Assembly: GCA_024180945.1 (NCBI GenBank)
Contig: JAKSGN010000043.1
Location: 3,162,001-3,226,000 of the forward strand
From: Macrophomina tecta
Lineage: Eukaryota > Ascomycota > Dothideomycetes > Botryosphaeriales > Botryosphaeriaceae
Length of the DNA: 64,000 bases
Direction of reading: 5' to 3'
Position numbers and translations under genes: made by a program. Positions 22,783 to 33,085 of the stretch are shown here, in pieces; position 1 is the first letter of the stretch; every line of letters begins with the position of its first letter. Under the pieces are notes generated by a model. That model had not been told where the DNA came from, searched no databases, and worked only from the letters and a program-made list of their open reading frames with translations.

Positions 22783-22889
22783 AAAACTGGTAGCTTCTCT
22801 TTGTGATGCGTGTCATCCTTAGTGCAGGGGCCATGCTAATCTTCTCTGTATCGTTATAAATTGACCAAATGCCCGAAGGCGAAAGGAAC
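22783..22889 (-). ncRNA. U6: U6 spliceosomal snRNA
   Basis: Read on the minus strand. It has a 5' stem (CGCCTTCGGGC), the segment CATTTGGTCAATTTATAAC, the ACAGAGA box, AGATTAGC with the catalytic AGC, CATGGCCCCTGCAC and AAGGATGACACGC, ending in CAAAGAGAAGC and an eight-T terminator (22779-22786). These are the invariant blocks of U6, which pairs with the 5' splice site and U4/U2 in the spliceosome active site. A TATATAT box sits about 20-30 bp upstream of the likely start, as expected for a Pol III gene. The only departure from the usual core is TTTATAAC in place of TTTGAAAC. The exact 5' end is uncertain by a few bases. Confidence 0.92.
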
Positions 22890-22904
22890 TGTGGTGTTTT
22901 GTCA

Positions 22905-22911
22905 ATATATA
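22905..22911 (-). promoter_or_regulatory. TATA box of U6 gene
   Basis: TATATAT on the minus strand, just upstream of the U6 5' end. The same box is kept in the two truncated copies at 12514 and 12606. Confidence 0.7.
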
Positions 22912-23302
22912 CTAGGCAAAAACAGGGGGGCGACCCCCCCGGGAGACCACCCCCCACAACCACCTCCGTACTAGTAGAACGTGCCGCGCGCTTCTATCCT
23001 CGGGATTGAGGATATGTCTTCCTCGAGCCATTCAGGCCTTCTTGGAGGAGCGATTCGAATGTGAGAATGAGAGCACCAGTAGGCTTGTACAGTCGAGCAA
23101 GAGAATGTAAACGGATCGCTAATGAGCTACTCTGGCGTTCTCTGACTTTATTCATAAGGCTGTCTAGACTACTGATGACTTATTGTTGCGGTTTGGTGCT
23201 GGTTGGGTGGCTATGGTTCAGGATTGCCAATATATTGGTGTTGATGAGTACCATTGGGACTAAACCGTGCCAGTAATATCAGGTAAGGGTACCGCTGTCT
23301 GC
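22912..23302. other. upstream of U6, no gene recognised
   Basis: It holds a G/C-run inverted sequence (22924-22955, G6 and C7 runs) and otherwise nothing recognisable. Confidence 0.4.
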
Positions 23303-23695
23303 CTAGCTTGCACGCCTTCGCGGATCCACGTTATTAAGCGGCAGGGATAGCGACGGTGCCGCGACGTTGCCGGTAGTAGTTATTTCCATCCAGGACGGAT
23401 GGGTGACGGCTGCTACTACGATTGCAGAGTCTCTGCAGGTAACATCTCCAGCTTCAAAGGTGAGACTCGCCACCGCGTAGTAGTTCGAATAGTCATGAAA
23501 TTGGTCCATGTGGAGGTGGTCGTGTACCCAAAGCTCTGCCAGTGGGGTCTCGGCCTTGTATGAACGGCTGGGAAAGCTATCGCGAGCTATTTTATGATAG
23601 AAAGCGTAGAGTGCAACGTATGCCTGTGCTAAGAAAGTAGTAACCAATGGGAATTCGTCACTGCGTATTGCTTTGAAGTTGTTTTTGCGAGGCAT
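23303..23695 (-). CDS. small hypothetical protein (130 aa), uncertain
   Basis: An uninterrupted frame from the ATG at 23695, with a protein-like composition (Tyr, Phe, His and Trp spread through the middle: AELWVHDHLHMDQFHDYSNYY). No motif, signal peptide or family is recognised. It lies 245 bp past the stop of the GH71-zincin gene on the same strand. It could be a genuine small gene, a remnant or chance. Confidence 0.25.
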   Translation of the reverse strand: MPRKNNFKAIRSDEFPLVTTFLAQAYVALYAFYHKIARDSFPSRSYKAETPLAELWVHDHLHMDQFHDYSNYYAVASLTFEAGDVTCRDSAIVVAAVTHPSWMEITTTGNVAAPSLSLPLNNVDPRRRAS

Positions 23696-23940
23696 AGCCA
23701 CAGTGCCGGGGGAGGCGGAATGCGATACGGTCTCGGGGAAGGGGATTCTGACGTGATCTTTTTGCTTTGGACGTAATTTCTTTTCAATTGCTGCCTATGG
23801 TAGGGAGTAAGATGGAGAGATAGGTACAAAGAAGAGAGGGGAAATGCTGAGAGGTCTTCCACAATCGAACGGTAAACAAGCACGCTTCTAAAGCTTTGCG
23901 TTTAGATGACCCACACCCACACTCTGCCTGCGTTGTTGCT

Positions 23941-26900
23941 TCATTTGTCATCTTCCAGGGCATCGTACATCTCCAGAAACTCAGCAAGCTCTTCTTGGTA
24001 GGCGGTCGGATACGCGCTCAGATCAGTCAGGGCGGTCAGGTTGAGGTTCTCGTGGGTAACTTCGGTGCCGTCGTCAGCGAGGTCTTGATAGTCCGAGCAC
24101 TGATCAAAGACGTAGGCGTCGTTATCCCGGTCGGCGATGCTTATGACGAGGCTGCCGTCCTGCGTGTCGTATGCGACCGTTCCGCGAGGAATCACCGGGT
24201 CGCGGGAAAGCGACTGGCCCCTTATCACAGGCAGGTATGGATAGCTGGCTATCTGTAAGCTGATGCGAAAACAGACCGTGGGAGTCGTGCGCGTGGCCTT
24301 ACAATCCCTTCTTAGAGCGGATCCATTGCGCCAGAGCGAAGTAAGCAAGGTTGTCGGCTGTGATCACGAGCGAACATGTCAGCTCTGCAAACAAGTGGCA
24401 GGAGGCAACGTGACTGGGGGAGCACTTACCGTTTCGTTGAACAAACCATCCGGCTGGATGGCTGGGTCGGCGACCGGAATCTGCAGATATCCGTGCCACT
24501 AGCTTGCATCTCTTGGGCCCATATGCCGTTCCATCAAGGGGCTTTACCCCTTCACCTGGCACGTATTCCCGCCAGAAGATTTTCAAGTCATGAATGTCCG
24601 GGTTTGGCGTATCGTTCTCTGAATCGGCGACGAGGTGGAGATGGAGGAGCTCATGGAGTAGAGTGTGCGCTTTAGAAATGTCAGTGCAATCTGGGTCAAG
24701 GACGGAGCTGTCGCATCACCTTGGTTCGCGTACTTGGCCAAGTTGAACTTGGACCTTGGTGATAACCCCGCGGCTAAGTCCACGGCCTTGTCCAAGCTGA
24801 GCATGGTGAAGAATCGCGGACAGAAGTTGACCATTGGGTATTGGGGTTGATCAGGGTCTCTGTTTCGCGAATAGGCGTTCAAAGTGCCATAGTTTTCCCG
24901 GTCACAATTGATGGGACACCTATGAGCCGGATCATCGCAGCGGACCTACTTCTGGTTAGTCTGGTGAAAGGGAGGAAGGAAAGCACGATGTTCTGACCTT
25001 GATGTAATTCTGCCACGGGTTGAAATAAAACCCCGGGTAGATTGTAGAGGTTTGGGCAAACACATCTTGGATCTGCGCTTGCTGATCCTCATTCTCTACT
25101 ACGCACTGGTCAGACGGAAGCAGTCCGGAAAACCGAGACATGGTTTCATACAGGGAGGCGCCAAGAGCTCGAGCGCGGCAGCGCTGGTCCAGTCAATCTT
25201 GTCACCCACACCGTTTTGGTCGGTCAGCCTGTGGAAGTCGTCGTACGCCCGCTGGATAGCCGCCTTCATCCCCGGTTGACATCCGCTTTACAAGACGTCA
25301 GCAATCACGAAGATGCGAAGAATAGAAGGATATACTTGAAACCAAACAATCTCGTTCCCCAGGTTGCGGCCGTAGATATCGGAGGGTACATTTCAGTAAT
25401 AGGCTCAGTGCACGTCTTCTCCGATGTGTCCATGACAAGCTCGAGAACCTGCGGGTTAAGGTTATAGATGCCATCCGGGCAGGTAGATGTAACGCAGCGG
25501 CCGCCCGATGCCGCCATAATAACCTTTCCGGTGGAGTCGAGGAGCTCCATGCGCTGGTCCCCTTCTTGCAGCGAGGAAAAGGTGCCGAAGTTATAGCCGG
25601 CCGTGAGGTAGAACGTCTCCAATTCTTGCCCGCCGCTGTAGCCGCGGATGCTATAGGGTCCTCCAATGGAGCTGACGATAACGGCCCATGTGAGGACGTC
25701 GGAGGCGGCCGAGTAGCCATCCGGTTTCTTGCTAATGAGGTCGTCGGTGTCCGGGCACACAGTGCTCGAGTGGATGGACTTGTACCACAGCGCACCAACC
25801 GCATCGTAACCAGTCGGAGGCTCCATGATTTCCTTTCCAGCCTTGTAAGAGCTGATAAAGGAGGACAGCAAGGGACGGATACCGTCGTGGGGGAAGGTAT
25901 CCTGGGTGGCATATCTGGCCGGATCGGTCTCATTATTCTGCTCGGGCCAGATGTTGCCGATGTAATGGCTTTCGGGGCCGTCATTCTAGGATAAAGTCAG
26001 TCGTCAACGTCGAACTATTACTTTGCGAGAGCTCTCACCCATGTCAGGACCTCAATAAAGTCGGGCGCTGGGGCCATCTGCTGAAGGTTGAAAATTCTCC
26101 AGGACAGGTTGTCTTCGCCCGCTCGGTAAAGATTCGTCTCGTACTAAATCAAGCACGTGGTCAGTTCCTGAGGCTCAGGTCGAAGCGAAAGCCCGCAAGA
26201 CCCACCGAGTTCTTGTACTGCAGCATGCTCAAGCCTGGGTAGCCGAATGTTAGCCGGTGAAAACTCTATGTGGACGGAAAACTTACCCATCATGTACGCC
26301 TTATCGTGCGAAAACGCGCCTTCCCTTACCCATGTCTCATTTTTCCAATAAGACGTCTTGGTGCTGCCCCGCAGAGGCCAAGTAGATTCCCAGCTGAAGA
26401 TGCCATCGACGACGCCTCCCCAGTACTCCCACCAGGCAGGGTCAGACTTGTAGTAGCCTGCTGAACCGTCAAAATCGGGGATGAAGTAAATTTCGTTCGC
26501 CCACTTATTCCTCCAGTCCATCCCATGTGGTGTTCTCGAGACCGCCGTCGGCAAAGGTGCTAATAAATGGAAACCCATTCGGGCCTTTATAGTAAGCGGC
26601 ATGACCTACGTAGTCCCGGAGGAGACTATCGAAGTCATCTAAGCCTTTCTTTGCGGAGCCTGCTGCCCATAGATCCATGCTAATGAAGAGTTTGAAGTCA
26701 GGGTAATTGTCGCGGGCGTAGTCGAACATGTAGTCCAACGTCTTGCGCACGAAATCCTGCGAGGGGTCGCCAATGTTCAGGGCGAATCCGTCGAGATTCA
26801 TGTCGAAAGCATCTTTGATGTCTTGGTGAGCATGGTCTTCGTACACGTTTCCAACCTGGGAATGCGTCAGTGAGGGCTTCAGCAGTTGAAAGAAGCAATC

Positions 26901-27018
26901 AGTTTACCATATAGTGGGCAAAAACACCTTTGGTCAATGCCTTGGCTGCTCCCAAATTGGCGGTGGTGAGGACAAGAAAGGAGACCAAGGCGGCTGGGAA
27001 GCCGCGACTGGAAGCCAT
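23941..27018 (-). CDS. secreted GH71 alpha-1,3-glucanase fused to zincin metallopeptidase; one frameshift
   Basis: Eleven exons: 27018-26908, 26855-26287, 26234-26206, 26143-26039, 25985-25336, 25285-25152, 25098-24998, 24945-24720, 24669-24430, 24357-24303 and 24244-23941, about 840 residues. The N-terminus is a signal peptide, then the GH71 start GVFAHYMVGN. GH71 blocks follow: NLDGFALNIGD, PFISTFADGG, YFIPDFDG, KAYMMGLSMLQYKNS, NDGPESHYIGNIWPE. Exon 5 ends at 25336, and its intron joins in phase to a second domain: NGCQPGMKAAIQRAYDDF, DWTSAAALE, NPWQNYIKVRCDDP, zinc motif HELLH (about 647-651), DGTAYG and NADNLAYFA, a fungal zincin/aspzincin-like protease. Known roles: wall alpha-1,3-glucan hydrolysis and secreted proteolysis. 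One extra base near 26520 breaks the GH71 frame; it is either a real mutation or an assembly error. Two separate genes remain possible. Confidence 0.7.
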
Positions 27019-28230
27019 GATGATGAGGAGTGATGAATGAGAGATTGTGTGCTTGATGGCAATATTAACTGGTGTAGCATCGCCTTTTATACAGCTCCTC
27101 CGGTGCCACCACGCTCCTCTATGGCCACTGACTTGAGGGGTATCGAAGTCATGGCCGGCGGGTTCTGCTGAGGCAGCAACACCACCAACACCAGGCTGCT
27201 CCACCGCCTGGGCTGACGAGGCCCCATTTTTGTCCAAGAGTGGATACCACAGACTCGAGGAAATAAGAAGTCCTTCACGGCTATGCCTGTTTGTCTCTGT
27301 TTGCCGAAGCTGGCAGTCCGCAATAGTTCTATTCAAGGCCGAGGCTTGTGGTTGCAAGAGGCACAGTCGTGAAAAGGATTCCTACCTAGGATTATCTCCC
27401 TCGTGTCAGGCGCTTGCAGAAGTATGTGGCGTGCTCGCGAGGCTGGCGACGGAGAGCAACTGCGGCGCGGAGTGTTGGTGCGGCGCAGAGGGTTGGGGCT
27501 ACCACCGTGAAGTTAGGCGACGGCATATATAGCAAGGCCATAGCTTAGTGTTCACACTCTTCGTAATCATGCAGGGCTAAGTGCGCCGGGGCAAAGATCT
27601 TTGTCGATACGCACGCGACTCCTTTTCGGGCAATAGATATGACATTCAGCATTGCACGAAGAGGCTTTTACTGTATAAGCGAGGTAGCGCTGCGGAAGGC
27701 GTAATAAGGCCGCAGCCAATACGCGCGCTTCAGAGCGGAGCGGAGCGGAGCGGCGCGGCGCAGAGCGTTCGGATCTAGGCCGCGGCGCAGCCGAAAGCCG
27801 CGCCCAAGACTTTGTAGCATCAAAGACAGTGTCCAAACAGTGTTGCGCACTTTGTCATAGCAGTCAAAGCACACATGGCGCTCTAATTCAGCCGCATTTG
27901 TTTGGCTCTAGTCCTAGCTACGCACCTCCGCACAAGAGCTATATTCCCAAAAGCCTCGATTATTGAGCCGCCTGCTGTGGGGCAAGCCCTACTGGAGCCT
28001 ACCTATCGCTGTAAGCGCCGCACGGGGCGGTTCCGATCCTCCTCGCCGTGGCAATATTGAAGTCAGTCCAGCCCTGCGGCAACGGCAGCGCCAACAGCCA
28101 TCCACCACCAGGTGTTGATCCGCACGACAGCTCTCTCACCATTACTCATCTCTCTCGCCATCTCAACACCTTTCCATCTCCTTCCGTCAACCCCCACACC
28201 TCAATCCGCGACATCCAACAACCCCCCGCA
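27019..28230. other. intergenic between divergent genes
   Basis: About 1.2 kb with no supported gene. It contains a GAGCG-type pentamer array at about 27733-27760. It should hold the promoters of the GH71-zincin gene (left) and the 28231 gene (right). Confidence 0.45.
27733..27760. repeat. GAGCG/GCGCG short tandem array
   Basis: Imperfect pentamer repeats (three GAGCG units followed by GCGCG units). Confidence 0.7.
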
Positions 28231-29157
28231 ATGTTCCTCCTCAACCGCCTCCTCCCCCGGCCCCTCCAGCCCGCCCCCAGCCCCGAAAATATCGACACTC
28301 GCACCTTCTACTACCCCCCCGACGCCGACCCCGACTACCAGCCCACCTCTCTCGACGACATCGACTCGGACCTCGACGACATCGACCTGTTCCCGGCGCC
28401 CTCGCTCTCCCGCCCGCCGCCGCCCATGCGCCTCGCCTTGACCCCGCGCCCGCACGTCTACGGCTTCCCGCCGCGCTGCCCGCACGGCGGCGCGCTCGTC
28501 CTCGCCGGCCCCGCGCCCGCCGACCTCGAGTTCCTCGGCCTGCCCGCCATCCCGGCCGCCGAAATCCCGCCGTTGGCGGGGCCGGGCAGCGCGGACGAGG
28601 AGGAGGCATTTTGCGAGAGGATGCGCTTGCTGGGCGCGCAGTGGTGGAAGGGCGGCGAGGCGGAGCGGCGCAGGGCGGCGTTGATGAGGGCGCGGTCCCC
28701 GGACAGGCTCGACCTGGGTGGGTTGCGCACGGTAGAACTCGTAGCGGTAGGGTTTGAGGGCGTTGCTGGAGCGGGAGGAGCGTTGAAGCAAGGGGGCGTT
28801 TGGGTCTATCGCGATCGCTGGGCTGAGAGGCAGCAGGAGCGCGACAGGCGGCGCGAGCACCGCTGGCGCGAGGACGAACAGCGCGGGCCGTCTGGTGTAG
28901 ATCGCGAGGCGCGGATGAGGGAGTGTCGCGCGCGGAGGAGGGAGCGGCGGGAGGAGTTAAGGCGGATTGCGAGGGTGAGCGCCGCCCGCACGATGGAGGA
29001 GAGGTGCACCGTTATCAGGGAGTGTGGAGGCGAGTACTTTGAGAGCGTCGAGGCGTGGCGGAAGGTCGTAATGGAAGAGCACGTGAGGGAGGGGGTCATT
29101 GCGCCGGATCGAGATGTGCTGTTTCGGAAGACTTATGATGATGGGGATTTCCTTTGA
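28231..29157 (+). CDS. hypothetical protein, Pro-rich N-terminus and Arg/Glu-rich C-terminus (308 aa)
   Basis: The frame is open from the ATG at 28231 (CGCAATG context); an earlier ATG at 28048 only adds a low-complexity lead. The N-terminal ~80 residues are Pro- and Asp-rich (DDIDSDLDDIDLF), the middle has PRCPHGGALVLAGP, and residues ~190-300 are strongly charged and predicted helical (RWAERQQERDRRREHRWRED and similar), possibly coiled coil. No enzymatic motif is seen. Strong GC3 bias in the frame supports real coding. Family not recognised. Confidence 0.65.
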   Translation: MFLLNRLLPRPLQPAPSPENIDTRTFYYPPDADPDYQPTSLDDIDSDLDDIDLFPAPSLSRPPPPMRLALTPRPHVYGFPPRCPHGGALVLAGPAPADLEFLGLPAIPAAEIPPLAGPGSADEEEAFCERMRLLGAQWWKGGEAERRRAALMRARSPDRLDLGGLRTVELVAVGFEGVAGAGGALKQGGVWVYRDRWAERQQERDRRREHRWREDEQRGPSGVDREARMRECRARRRERREELRRIARVSAARTMEERCTVIRECGGEYFESVEAWRKVVMEEHVREGVIAPDRDVLFRKTYDDGDFL

Positions 29158-30690
29158 GGTTTTCGAGACGCTCGTCGAGTAATCTTTGTTCTGATAACGT
29201 AGGAGCTTGATGTAATCTTGCGGTTCGAGGAGATGTCGAATTCGCTCCAGAAAAAGGCGTACTGAGACAGCAAAGTATCCATCCTCGAGACACAAATTTG
29301 ACTTACTCATGGGACAGCTTCGTGCAGGTCATCCAGACGCAATGATTATGCGCTTAGATACGATTTATATACTGCTGAGATCATTAGCCACGTGGAAATT
29401 TTCCCGAGGTAGTAGTTTCTATCTAACTTGAACTTTTTCAGCGTATGGCCGACCTATTATTCGCAAAACACAATGCATCCTATCTTTCGGACACGCGAAG
29501 TCCTCACGCGCCCCTTGTGCGGCTACATCTGGGTCTTCAGTTTTCCGATCCAGACAGCCTAAGCTTTTTTTTTTTTTTTTTTTTTTCAAGGAAGCGGAAG
29601 CCTCGAATCCACGCGGACTGCGAGCAACTGGACTCCTGGACTTTTCGTCTGCAGCCAGCTTGTCGGCCTTGGACACGGGAAACATTTCGTACAGGAAGAT
29701 AATCCTCATCTTATTGGGGCGGAGACGAAGAAGTTTATTGAGGAGGTTATGCATGGAAAGTAACTCAACTGGAAAAGATTATTGTCAACCATCATCACCA
29801 TTTACCGTCATTGTCTGCCGTTATTATTTGCTGTCTCACTACACGTATCAGTATTTGCGGGGCAGACTCGTGACGGTTGGTGTGGTGTTGAGTTTCTACG
29901 CTTAGTCAGCAAGAGTAACCAGTTGTACAGCGAAACTCACGAGGCGTGGCATGGTGTTGAGTTTCGCGAAAAATGACTCTTGCTGCATATATACAGCTCT
30001 GCCCTGCTTCCACACTTCCACCCCAGCTGCTTCTTGCCAACATGAACCTCGTCACACGGACCTCCTTGCGTGGCGAGAGCCGTATTGGAAGCTCTTGCGG
30101 CGGAGGCCGCTTACGAGGGGTCAGTCGCATTGGCAGTGTTGAGAACGTCGGTTGTAGCGGAGGAGGCGTGGGGGTCGCAATTAATCGCGCTGGCGAGAGC
30201 GGCGGTGACTCAGGCACTGGCAGCGCTCACCAGTGACGCTGCTGAATAACGCATTGGTGTCCTTCTTGTTGTTGCAGCTCGATGAGAGGCCTGTAGCAGG
30301 TCTTGTACATGAAGACGCGGTCGTATGCTGCTTTTATAGCCCTGGAGCGTCTACTGTCAGTGGTTGCCGCCTCTAGTACAGTATGATCCTCTTCAAGCTG
30401 TCGTATGCGCTCCTGAATGCGTGGAATACGGTGTCGGAGGTCCTTAATCCACTCGCCCACGGCTTCCTAACACTCTTACCTAATCTTATAGATCTGTTGG
30501 TCGCCTAATAAGACGAGGACAATACATGAGGCTCTGCCCTCGGGCTACTCTAGCTAGTATAGTGTAACCCCTTCTTCACAATTACTGTCGCTTCGCCATA
30601 TGGGCTAAAGACCGGGCTAGAGTTAGAGGTCGAGTGCCCGCTCGGCCTTTATATTAACTCCTCTGCAGGCCTCGACATAAACTCCTCAGC
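29158..30690. other. intergenic, no gene recognised
   Basis: It contains a 22-nt T run (29565-29586) and a minus-strand frame at 30227-30460 with a coiled-coil look (RIQERIRQLEEDHTVLE) that could be a transposon or gene remnant. Composition becomes mixed towards 30.5 kb, where the transposon island begins. Confidence 0.4.
29565..29586. repeat. poly-T tract (22 nt)
   Basis: Uninterrupted T run in the intergenic region. Confidence 0.9.
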
Positions 30691-30991
30691 TGTTACGACA
30701 CCAGCTGGAGGGAACGACGGAACGACGGCCCCGCTCCCCAGAAAAGGCCTTGGCCCCTTGGGACGGAACAACCCCACCCCGGAGCACGCCCCAAACAGCA
30801 GAAAGCGGACTCACGACTCCACGCACGGACCATGGATTACTTGGATCACTTGCTCACGGTGAGCCAATCAGTGATCCACCGTGATCCAACCAGAATGACC
30901 TATGTATATAAACCACACTCGTTTACTGTAGATAGGACCCTCGTGGTCAACTTGCCAATTGATTCTTACCCCAATATTGAGAACGAACCTC
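30691..30991 (+). mobile_element. LTR fragment of a related gypsy element (plus orientation)
   Basis: It begins TGTTACGACACC and contains a TATATAAACCACACTC promoter block followed by CTCGTGGTCAAC. The same blocks occur, in inverse orientation, in the LTRs of the element inserted immediately to its right. It is interrupted at 30996 by that element; the continuation should be at 39089 onward. No second copy is seen. Confidence 0.5.
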
Positions 30992-30996
30992 TCCTG
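30992..30996. repeat. target-site duplication, left (TCCTG)
   Basis: It matches TCCTA at 39084-39088 except for one G-to-A change, as RIP would cause. Confidence 0.6.
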
Positions 30997-31442
30997 TGTA
31001 ACGAGCGGGCCTCTACCTCTAAGGATCCAAACACCAAAGAGGGAGAAAACCTGTCGAGGGGTTTCCTTGAGTGGGTACAAGAAGAGGGTGAGAGCAAGTC
31101 GAACACGTAATGAGACTAAGCACTGCGTGCGAAGGCCGTGTTACCAATAGAGTCCAAATTCTATTGTTGAAGTTGACCACGAAGGTCAAAGCTATCTAAG
31201 GAGTGTGGTTTATATACAGTAGGAAAGTGTAAACAATCTAGTAGTTTAGAGGTTTATTCTATCGATCCGTTGAACGTCTAAACTAGTAGTTTATAAGTTC
31301 AGAGCGCCAAGCCTTTGAATAGTTAAACTGGGGGTCATGTGACCCGTATGGCCCGTGCTTAGGGAATCGTTCTATAATTGTACCTTCGCCCCGCTTGTCT
31401 TCTTTCCTAACCTCTTAACCCCGTGAAGGCTACGCCGTAACA
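30997..31442 (-). repeat. 3' LTR of RIP-degraded Ty3/gypsy element (446 bp)
   Basis: On the minus strand it starts TGTTACGGCG and ends CGTTACA. A polypurine tract (AAAAGGGGGGA on the minus strand, at about 31445-31455) abuts it on the internal side, fixing the element's orientation as minus. It has the same length as the LTR at 38638-39083. Confidence 0.85.
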
Positions 31443-33010
31443 CTATCCCCCCTTTTAAGGATCTTCGGCCCGAAGATTCCTCCGAGGCGTATATAATTTA
31501 TTTATTAGCGTTTCTTTTCTTTCTTCCGTAGGTTTCCTTCGTTATGGCTAGTGTAAAACGTTCCCGTAACGAAATAGCCTATCGCATAGAACTATTTACC
31601 GCGATCAACGCCTTTGCCCCGGTTACACGTGCGTGTTTCGACTATATAGCTAACGGGCGTATCTATAGGATTAGTCCTTATTCTTCTCGCTATGGGGAGT
31701 ATACCGCTCGAGGCTATACTATGTGTAATACTTAGAAGGTTTCCGTAGCTACTAGTAAGAGGATACTTTCTTTATCTTTTCTTTTACTAACGGCTTAATA
31801 GTAAATCGCTTGCGTCGCTAACAAGAGCGCATTTGGTCTAAAGAGAAGATTATTTATCGTGACTTCTAGAAAGTATTAAAGGCGCTAGAGAAGTTATAGT
31901 CTCGTCTTTATACTTCTTTCTCGAAGCTAGTGCGCCTTCGTAAATAGTAGAAGCTCTTAGAGGATCGTGGCTTCTCTATCTTAGATCGCGAGCTTTTCTC
32001 GGATAGCGTAGCGGCTTTAGAGGAGGAAGACCGGCGATTATTAAAGTAGTTGGCGGCTAGGGATCCCAGAGATCCTAAAAATTCTAAGGGTTCTTCCTTA
32101 TTAAAACGGCTACGTTACGAGTTAGTGGGTTCTACTACGCCGCAGGCAGCTGAGTTTGTCGGCGAGCCTGTGGCTGGTGCGCGGACTTCGCGTTCTCTTG
32201 GGTATGCGGATTCTACCCGTTTATCGTCGTTTCTAGTATAGGATGTTGCGGCTTTTAAGGGTCTTCCGTTATTCTCGCTCGAGGACGGCCTCGTTTCCGC
32301 GGGAGGTTAGGGTTCTAACGGTGGAACTCTATAACGAGATCTAGGTATATATTATTTCTTAGTACTTACTGGTTGTCTTTATTCCCGTATTCTTTTTATT
32401 TAACGAGATATTTAAGCTAACGTCCGAATCGTTTATAGTCTAGAATCTTTTCGACCGGGTACTAGTCTTCTTCGATATTAGGGTTTTCTGGTATAATCTC
32501 TTTCTATATTTCTAGAACGGTGGCGTTTTTTAGTGCTGGCTCGAGTATTACTACGTAAAAGGTAGAATTTATCCGTGAGTTAAGTAATTTAAGTTAATAC
32601 GTAACTTCTTCGAGTTTTTCTATAATTTCGAATAGACCGATTTTCTTAAAATTTAATTTATCGCTCAGTCACTTTAATTTAATATTTTTTATAAGGAGGT
32701 ATACTTTATTTTCTCTTTTAAGGTTTGGTGCCGCCTAGTACCGTCTGTTATAGTATTTGGATATTATAATTCGTACGTATTCGAGGTCGAGACTAATGGC
32801 TTTATATAATTCTCTTAGCTACTTAGCCTTAAGAACGCCTTTTTAGGCTAATTTTCTACTTAGAATAGCCTCTCTATACGCGTCTAGTTTAAACCTATAG
32901 TTAGTAAAGAACGGAGATACGTTAGTTAACTCTTATTTAGCGCTATTATAGGCGAACTATGCCATGGGTAGCTATATAGCCTAGTTATCCTATAGATAGT
33001 TAATATAATA

Positions 33011-33085
33011 GCGAAGATACTATTTAAGAGTCCGGTTTATTCGTTCCGTCTAGCCGTTAGTTTACGCGTATACCGTTATAGAGAG
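33011..33085 (-). pseudogene. integrase remnant (Ty3/gypsy)
   Basis: Minus-strand translation gives VYA*TNG*TERINRTLK*YLR, matching the conserved end of the gypsy integrase core with CAG-to-TAG type stops at the expected Gln positions. Confidence 0.75.

Noticed and set aside
25080..25200. A second frameshift in the GH71-zincin gene, between DWTSAAALE and ENEDQQAQIQ
   Set aside because: A 53-nt intron (25151-25099, GTATGA donor, CTGAC branch point, TAG acceptor) restores the frame and the family sequence.
28201..28860. 219-codon minus-strand frame
   Set aside because: Mirror of the GC-rich 28231-29157 gene; no motif.
31544..32241. Two 63-codon plus-strand frames in the transposon
   Set aside because: Chance frames in RIP-mutated DNA whose coding strand is minus.
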